From: Methanothrix sp.
GTDB taxonomy: Archaea > Halobacteriota > Methanosarcinia > Methanotrichales > Methanotrichaceae
Direction: 5' to 3'
NCBI GenBank assembly: GCA_026394555.1
Contig: JAPKXZ010000038.1
Location: 1 to 37,228 of the forward strand
DNA length: 37,228 nucleotides
The notes beneath the pieces are model-generated. The model saw only the letters and a program-made list of their open reading frames with translations. It was not told the origin of the DNA and did not search any database. The translations under genes were made by a program, and so were the position numbers. The first letter of the stretch is position 1. Each line of letters starts with the position of its first letter. Of this stretch, positions 32,349 to 37,228 are shown in pieces.

Positions 32349-33140
32349 TTACTTTCCGCCTTTAGCTGCGATCGCCTTATCAAAAGCTCTTACAGCATCT
32401 TTGTATCTTCCCGCCGCGTTAAGGGTCAATCCAAGGTTATTCCACGCCTCCGCGAATTTAGGGTCCGCAATAGTTGCATTGTCAAAAGCATTAATTGCTT
32501 CATTTGATCTGTTAAGATTCATCAGGGCAATTCCCTTATAATTCCAGGCTTGAGCGAATTTGGGATCTATCTTCACAGCGCGATCATAAGCCGGAATTGA
32601 TTCATTGTATTTGCCCATATTAAAGAGCGCAATTCCCTTATTGCTCCATGCCGAAGCTAGACCCGGATCCTGCTTGATCGCCTCATCGAAAGCCTTTATA
32701 GCCTGGCTATAGTCGCCAAGATTGAGATAAGCAAACCCCTTATTATCCCAGGCTTTCACATACGTACTATCTATTTTTGTAGCGTTATCGAAAGCGTTAA
32801 TAGCTTTCTCATATTCGCCCATGCTGGTCAGAGCCAGACCTTTATTATTCCAGGCCCAGCTAAACTTGGAATCAATATTCAATGCCTGATCAAATGCCTG
32901 TAATGACTCATTATATTTCCCCAACCTGAGGCGATCAAGACCAATATTATTCCAGGCATGAAGGGTACTTGAGTTTGCGCGAGTTGCATTCTCATAAGCG
33001 CCTATCGCTTGCTGGTAATCTCCCAGGTTATCTAGAGCTATGCCTTTATTGACCCAGTAGCCAGCCATATCTTCTTGACCGAAAGAAGAAAGGCTTAATA
33101 AAAAAAAGATGAACATGAAATAGACGATTTTAGTTCTCAT
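32349..33140 (-). CDS. Secreted TPR-repeat protein
   Basis: A 263-residue protein with a signal peptide (MRTKIVYFMFIFFLLSLSSF, then GQ) followed by about seven 34-residue tetratricopeptide repeats filling the rest. Each has the form AWxNKGIALxxxGxYxxAIxAFDxAxxxDP (for example NKGIALDNLGDYQQAIGAYE). TPRs are helical protein-binding scaffolds, and the outside location implies an extracellular partner. The ribosome binding site GGGAGG lies seven bases before the ATG. The gene lies between pycB and the giant gene on the same strand, with its own leader and a poly-U end, so it is probably a separate unit. A link with the giant protein is possible by neighbourhood only. Confidence 0.9.
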   Translation of the reverse strand: MRTKIVYFMFIFFLLSLSSFGQEDMAGYWVNKGIALDNLGDYQQAIGAYENATRANSSTLHAWNNIGLDRLRLGKYNESLQAFDQALNIDSKFSWAWNNKGLALTSMGEYEKAINAFDNATKIDSTYVKAWDNKGFAYLNLGDYSQAIKAFDEAIKQDPGLASAWSNKGIALFNMGKYNESIPAYDRAVKIDPKFAQAWNYKGIALMNLNRSNEAINAFDNATIADPKFAEAWNNLGLTLNAAGRYKDAVRAFDKAIAAKGGK

Positions 33141-33233
33141 GATTTAACCTCCCTCTCAACGTATTTTTTCAAAATAAGAACTTTGTGGAAGACTTTAGCA
33201 GAAATGTATATTGGAATAGAGGGAAATTTACCT

Positions 33234-34940
33234 CTATTCGATTGACATCAAAACGTCGCCCGGTGTTACGGTAGTCCCCTCATTGATATAGATCTCTTTT
33301 ACCGTTCCGTTCTTATCAGCAAAGATGTTCTGCTCCATCTTCATGGCTTCTATCACGACTACTGCATCTCCTTCGGCCACCTTGTCGCCCTTCTTGACCT
33401 TGTAGCGGATGATAACGCCCTGCATGGGCACGGTTAATCCATCCTTAGGGGCTTTGGGCTGCGCCTCTGCGAGGGTCATGCCGGCCGGGGCAACCTTGAC
33501 CAGATAGGACTCACCATCGATCTCGACATTAAGGGCCATGGGCTCTGCCTTCAGAGGAGCAGACGATGTTGCTGCGGGCTGCGTTTTGATCAGTTGCTCT
33601 TCCACAGCCGTGCCCTGCAGGAACTTAAGAGCCACCTGAGGATAGAGGGCATAAGTAAGATAATCCTCTTCCTGTTTAGCCAATCCCAGGGCATCGACCG
33701 CTTTCTTGGCATTTTCATATTCTGGCGGCAGCAGATCTGCGGGGCGCACCGTAATGGGCTCTTCATCGCAGAGGACCTTCAGCCTGACCTGGGGATCGAT
33801 CATAGCCGGCGACTTTCCGTAAAGGCCCTTGACATAGTCTTTGACCTCTTTGGGGACCATTTTGTATCGGTCGCCCGTGATTACATTGAGAACTGCCTGC
33901 GTGCCCACTATCTGGCTGGTGGGTGTGACCAGGGGCGGATATCCCAGGTCCTTTCGAACCCTCGGTATCTCGGCCAGCACCTCATCATACTTGTCCAATG
34001 CCTTTTGCTCGATGAGCTGGGAGACCAGATTGGAGAGCATGCCGCCCGGAACCTGATAGATCAGGACATTGGTATCCACGCGCGCCGAGATGGCATTGAA
34101 GACCGGCGCATAGATCTCCATGATCTTCTCGAAGTACCTCTTGATCTCGGTAAGAAGTTCCAGATCCAGGCCCGTATCGTAGGACGTTCCCTGCAATGAC
34201 GCCACAAGGCTCTCTGTGGCGGGCTGAGAGCTGCCGCCGGAGAGAGGCGATATGGCTGTATCCAAGATGTCTACCCCAGCCTGGCAGGCATGGAAGTAGC
34301 TCATCTGGGCCATGCCGCTGGTGCAATGCGTATGGAGATTCACCGGCAGGTTGACCTCCTTTTTCACAGCCCGGATAAGGTCGTAGGCGTTTTGGGGAGT
34401 AATCAGTCCGGCCATATCCTTGATACAGATGGAGTCGCATCCCAGTTCTGCAAGCTGGACGGCAAACTCTGCAAACAACTCATTGCTATGTACAGGACTG
34501 ATGGTGTAGCTAATGCCACCCTGAACGTGCTTTTCCATTTTTTTCGCAGCTTTGATGGAACGTTCCATGTTGCGAATATCGTTCACAGCATCGAAGATCC
34601 TGAATATATCAACACCGTTAGTGGCCGCTTTTTGCACAAACTTGTCCACTAAATCATCGGCATAATGCCTGTATCCGACCAGGTTCTGCCCGCGAAGCAG
34701 CATCTGCATCGGAGTATTAGGCATGGCCTTTTTTAATGCCCTCAGCCTTTCCCAGGGATCTTCGTTCAGATACCGAATGCAGGTATCGAACGTCGCTCCG
34801 CCCCATGTTTCCAATGAGAAGAAACCAACCTGATCCATCTTCTCTGCTATGGGTAGCATGTCCCTGGTCCTCATCCTGGTGGCCAGAAGAGACTGGTGTG
34901 CATCCCTAAAAACCGTGTCTGTAAGCTTAACCCTGCCCAT
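33234..34940 (-). CDS. pycB: Pyruvate carboxylase subunit B (carboxyltransferase + biotin carrier)
   Basis: The 568-residue protein joins a carboxyltransferase barrel (VKLTDTVFRDAHQSLLATRM at the start, FRIFDAVNDIRNM, IKDMAGLITPQNAYDLI, LHTHCTSGMAQ), a conserved post-barrel region (YKMVPKEVKDYVKGLYGKSP), an Ala/Pro linker near 455-470, and a biotin carrier domain with EAMKM (biotin Lys534). Methanogens use a two-subunit pyruvate carboxylase to make oxaloacetate for biosynthesis; the ATP-dependent biotin carboxylase PycA must be encoded elsewhere. The related oxaloacetate decarboxylase alpha chain looks similar, but no membrane partner subunits are nearby. AGGAG precedes the ATG by about ten bases. 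Confidence 0.92.
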   Translation of the reverse strand: MGRVKLTDTVFRDAHQSLLATRMRTRDMLPIAEKMDQVGFFSLETWGGATFDTCIRYLNEDPWERLRALKKAMPNTPMQMLLRGQNLVGYRHYADDLVDKFVQKAATNGVDIFRIFDAVNDIRNMERSIKAAKKMEKHVQGGISYTISPVHSNELFAEFAVQLAELGCDSICIKDMAGLITPQNAYDLIRAVKKEVNLPVNLHTHCTSGMAQMSYFHACQAGVDILDTAISPLSGGSSQPATESLVASLQGTSYDTGLDLELLTEIKRYFEKIMEIYAPVFNAISARVDTNVLIYQVPGGMLSNLVSQLIEQKALDKYDEVLAEIPRVRKDLGYPPLVTPTSQIVGTQAVLNVITGDRYKMVPKEVKDYVKGLYGKSPAMIDPQVRLKVLCDEEPITVRPADLLPPEYENAKKAVDALGLAKQEEDYLTYALYPQVALKFLQGTAVEEQLIKTQPAATSSAPLKAEPMALNVEIDGESYLVKVAPAGMTLAEAQPKAPKDGLTVPMQGVIIRYKVKKGDKVAEGDAVVVIEAMKMEQNIFADKNGTVKEIYINEGTTVTPGDVLMSIE

Positions 34941-35023
34941 GATGATCTTCTCCTATACGGTCCCTCTTCTTTAAAACCCCATCGCCTTTTGATTATTAAT
35001 TCTCCAGCACAACCACGGATAAG

Positions 35024-35032
35024 TTATATAAA
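35024..35032 (-). promoter_or_regulatory. TATA box of pycB
   Basis: TTTATATAA on the minus strand predicts a transcript start near 35000. This leaves a leader of about 60 bases before pycB that contains the AGGAG site. The box reads nearly the same on the other strand, but no gene follows there. Confidence 0.55.
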
Positions 35033-35409
35033 GCTAATGGCAAGCCCATCAAGTAATGCGATCTCAGAATATGTTTCCGACGAAAGTCTGCACGATTTAT
35101 TGCCTGCATTCTCAATTTTGAATTTAAGGATACTTGCTTTTTTTCGTAGCTGTTTTCTTTTTATTATTGCCAATAGTTGTCCTGAAGGTCGAAAGCAAAA
35201 ATGGGCAGCTTTTTGAAGAAATAAGAGCAAAACGTAAAGCGTTGCTTTGCCTTGTTTCCTTTAGACCAGCGAGAATATCTGTTATGTTATATTTATATTA
35301 GTCTTGGTTTTGTCAAAATTAGTACTTCAAAAGCCGGCAAGATTTGTTTTGTTAACATGAATAGGGACGAATGATATCGTTCTATACATATGTGTCCATC
35401 TAAAGCGTC

Positions 35410-35417
35410 TATTAATA
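35410..35417 (+). promoter_or_regulatory. Possible TATA box of DUF1699 gene
   Basis: TATTAATA would start transcription near 35438, just ahead of AGGAG (35441-35445) and the ATG at 35451. Confidence 0.35.
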
Positions 35418-35450
35418 CTAGGATACATTATTTAGTAAATAGGAGAATCT

Positions 35451-35858
35451 ATGAGACTTAGAGTTGTGAGCGCAAGAAATGAGATTCCAAATCTCAACCC
35501 TAATGAAAAGACTGTTCATCTGGCTTTTCGGGCCAGCAATGTAGACTTCCTCAATCTGATGCAGAGATGCCCCCGGCTGAGGATGATTCAGGTACCACCC
35601 TCCTACCGCAAGACCATGTCCAATGCCATCCAGGTATTTCTGGACATGCAGGGCATTGAGCTTCTGGAAGGAGATGTTTGGGGCCACCGAAAGGATCTGG
35701 ATGAGTACTTCACCGTAGACGACACCACCATGGAAGAGATCCGCTCCCTGGCCGCCAACGGTGCCAGCATGGACGATGTATCCAATCAGATTCAGAAGAA
35801 GGCCAGAATCGGTCCGGAGCTGGTCAAGTACATCGTCAAGAGCAAGATCACAGTTTGA
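35451..35858 (+). CDS. DUF1699 family protein
   Basis: A 135-residue soluble protein of the DUF1699 (PF08004) family, which I know from methanogens and related archaea and whose function is unknown. Conserved stretches seen are MRLRVVSARNEIPNLNPNEK, TVHLAFRASN, PPSYRKTMSNAIQVFLDMQG, and IELLEGDVWGHRKDLDEYF. The C-terminus is a helical segment (DDVSNQIQKKARIGPELVKY). AGGAG ends five bases before the ATG. It stands alone, followed by an IS200/IS605-type element. Confidence 0.88.
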   Translation: MRLRVVSARNEIPNLNPNEKTVHLAFRASNVDFLNLMQRCPRLRMIQVPPSYRKTMSNAIQVFLDMQGIELLEGDVWGHRKDLDEYFTVDDTTMEEIRSLAANGASMDDVSNQIQKKARIGPELVKYIVKSKITV

Positions 35859-35926
35859 TATTTGGAATACGAGCCGGATTGCCGATCCGGCTCTCCCATC
35901 AATTACGATATTTATCTTGTTGGGGT

Positions 35927-35979
35927 ACAGGGGTAGAGAATACCCCAGACTTCAGGCGGGGGATGAATCGTACCCCTGT
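35927..35979 (+). repeat. Left-end hairpin of the IS element
   Basis: ACAGGGGTA (35927-35935) pairs perfectly with TACCCCTGT (35971-35979). Inside, GGGGTA and TACCCC (35941-35946) can form a competing stem, and CCCCAGAC-TTCA-GGCGGGGG resembles the typical IS605 end hairpin. TnpA-type transposases recognise such single-strand hairpins. Confidence 0.6.
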
Positions 35980-36043
35980 CATGATTACTTTCGCTGCGCA
36001 CTAATTGACTTAATATAGCATGGAACGACCCTATTAAGTTAAT

Positions 36044-37182
36044 ATGAAAACTGCCTACAAGTTCCGGCTATATCCAAACAGGCAACAAGAAGCACAATTG
36101 GCCTTAACGCTGGATACCTGCAGGCATCTTTGGAATAAAGCACTTGCTGATCGCAAAAATGCCTGGGAACGTGAAGGCATAACCAGATCTTACGAAGATC
36201 AGGCAGCTTTGCTGGTCTTTGAGAAACAGTCCAATCCTTACCTCAATGCCGTCCATTCTCAGGTCGAACAGGATGTCTTGAGGAGGCTCCAGAAATCCTT
36301 TGATAACTTCTTTCGAAGAGTTCGCGAAGGTGCTCGAAAGAAAGGCTACCCCCGGTTCAAGTCCATTAACCGTTATAGCTCGGTTACCTATCCTCAATCT
36401 GGGTTCAAGCTGAACGGCTCTCGGCTGATACTCTCAAAAATTTCCGGCGGCATTAGAACCTTTGTGCATAGGCCTATTGTGGGCAGGATCAAAACCTGTT
36501 CCATCAAGCGAGATAAGACAAATGCATGGTATGTCATATTTGCGACCGAGCTTGAGAATCCAACCAAGCTGAAGCCCAAGACCGCGATCGGAGTGGACCT
36601 TGGCATCACTCATGCAGCCGTAACTTCGGACGGTCAGTACTTCGACTATCCAAAGTACCATGTCCAAGCTGAGAAGAAAAATCGGGCTGCCAATAAATCG
36701 TTGCACCGCAAGAAGCCGGGTTCCAATAACCGGAAGAAAGCCCAGACAAAGTTGGCCAGGATCGCAAAGAGGGTAACCAACCTTCGCGAGGAGTTTTTGC
36801 ATCAGGTATCAAGGAAACTGGTAAACTCAGCTGACATAATAGTATTTGAAGATCTGAGCATCCAGAATATGCTTAAGAACCACTGTCTTGCAAAGCATAT
36901 TCAGGATATATCATGGGGGGAAAGCTAATACGCTTCACGGTGAACAAGGCTGAAAGAGCTGGCAAAACCGTGGTATTGGTTAACCCCTATAACACTAGCC
37001 AGAGATGTTCTGCTTGTGGTGAGATCGTGCCCAAGAAGCTGAAAGATAGGGAACATATCTGCTCTCGGTGTGGTCTAATAATTTGCAGAGATCTCAATGC
37101 AAGCATGGGAATCAGAACCCTCGGACTGAGGGGGATAGCCTGTGGAGAACCGACCTATGGCTTTGGCCTATGTACAAAGTAA
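36044..37182 (+). pseudogene. tnpB: TnpB RNA-guided nuclease, frameshifted at a G6 run
   Basis: Two frames together make a full-size TnpB of about 378 residues. The first (36044-36928) starts MKTAYKFRLYPNRQQEAQLA and holds the RuvC Asp185 in GVDLGITH and Glu269 in IIVFEDLS. It stops after HIQDISWGES. The second (from 36913) gives KLIRFTVNKAERAGKTVVLV, the zinc ribbon CSAC and CSRC, and the last catalytic Asp in CRDLNAS. Six G at 36915-36920 cause the shift; five would restore SWGKLIRF. TnpB is the omega-RNA-guided DNA nuclease, ancestor of Cas12, that helps keep the element in the genome. All catalytic residues remain, so the break is recent, or slippage may still yield some full protein, or it is a sequencing error. 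Confidence 0.88.
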
Positions 37183-37228
37183 GCGTCGGTTCGTTGAAGC
37201 AGGAAGCCCCATCCTTTAGGGTGGGGAG
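37183..37228 (+). ncRNA. Right end with omega-RNA 3' hairpin (partial)
   Basis: CCCCATCC (37207-37214) and GGGTGGGG (37219-37226) form an eight-pair stem (one T-G pair) with loop TTTA, after AGCAGGAAG. This is the usual IS605 right end. In TnpB systems the guide RNA overlaps the end of tnpB and this hairpin, and its guide comes from the flanking DNA, which lies beyond the window. Confidence 0.6.

Larger units (their letters stand above)
34941..35450. other. Long divergent intergenic region
   Basis: About 510 bases separate the divergent pycB and DUF1699 genes. Apart from the two promoters, open frames here are short and without recognisable features. No RNA gene is identified. It contains AT-rich stretches and short self-complementary pieces, but no clear large structure. 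Confidence 0.45.
35921..37228 (+). mobile_element. IS200/IS605-family element (tnpB only), cut by window end
   Basis: The element comprises a left structured end (35927-35979), a tnpB gene interrupted by a frameshift, and a right-end hairpin of the type GAAGCCCCATCC-TTTA-GGGTGGGG at the window edge. No tnpA transposase is present, so the element would need TnpA from elsewhere to move (IS1341-like). Exact ends are not determined; the right end lies at or just past 37228. Confidence 0.75.

Noticed and set aside
35024-35230. Small open frames between pycB and the DUF1699 gene, on both strands
   Set aside because: No ribosome binding site, domain or signal peptide. The region is better explained as promoter and leader DNA.
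35859-36043. A tnpA transposase or other gene upstream of tnpB
   Set aside because: Only about 185 bases are available and they hold the structured left end; no TnpA motif is visible.
1-37228. tRNA or rRNA genes
   Set aside because: I looked for tRNA-like arms and conserved rRNA stretches in the intergenic regions and saw none. A dedicated tRNA scan would settle this.

Overview
The window looks like a chromosome segment of a methanogenic euryarchaeon, most likely Methanothrix (Methanosaeta) or a close relative in Methanosarcinales. The evidence is an archaeal information-processing operon (eIF2-gamma, Rpo7, Spt4, S24e, S27ae), an archaeal-type CoA kinase of the DUF359 family, a DUF1699 protein (a family I know from methanogens), a stand-alone biotinylated pyruvate carboxylase B subunit, many TATA boxes about 24-27 nt before start codons (leaderless genes), and several secreted beta-helix proteins. 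The species is not proven by the sequence.

Layout. 1-1.4 kb: a poor region with one small secreted protein and a tyrosine recombinase decayed by frameshifts (minus strand). 1.4-3.4 kb (minus): thiL overlapped by an AT-rich gene with an abortive-infection (Abi_C) C-terminus. 3.5-4.7 kb (plus): a secreted NosD-like/chagasin-like fusion and a small GlsB/YeaQ-type membrane protein. 4.9-8.45 kb (plus): a tight operon eIF2-gamma, PIN nuclease, Rpo7, Spt4, dephospho-CoA kinase, S24e, S27ae, closed by a hairpin terminator. 8.55-12.07 kb (plus): stomatin-like SPFH protein, NfeD protease and an unknown secreted protein. 12.1-14 kb (minus): argB and an unknown secreted protein.

13.96-32.12 kb (minus) is the outstanding feature: one gene of about 18 kb for a secreted, extremely glycine-rich, repeat-built protein. 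It is now split into three reading frames: a signal-peptide fragment, an N-terminal repeat fragment, and a 5,526-codon open frame. With the frames joined it would be about 6,000 residues. It carries 53/107-residue N-terminal repeats, about 42 right-handed beta-helix segments alternating with Gly-Gly-X tracts, and long C-terminal repeats. The larger break is an 83-bp deletion inside near-identical 321-bp repeats. This is either real (decay or phase variation) or an assembly error.

32.3-37.2 kb: a secreted TPR protein and pycB (minus), a DUF1699 protein (plus), then an IS200/IS605-type element with tnpB broken at a run of six G. The window ends inside its right-end hairpin. The secreted beta-helix protein, TPR protein, giant protein and unknown secreted proteins suggest a locus rich in cell-surface proteins, interleaved with housekeeping genes and flanked by remains of mobile elements.
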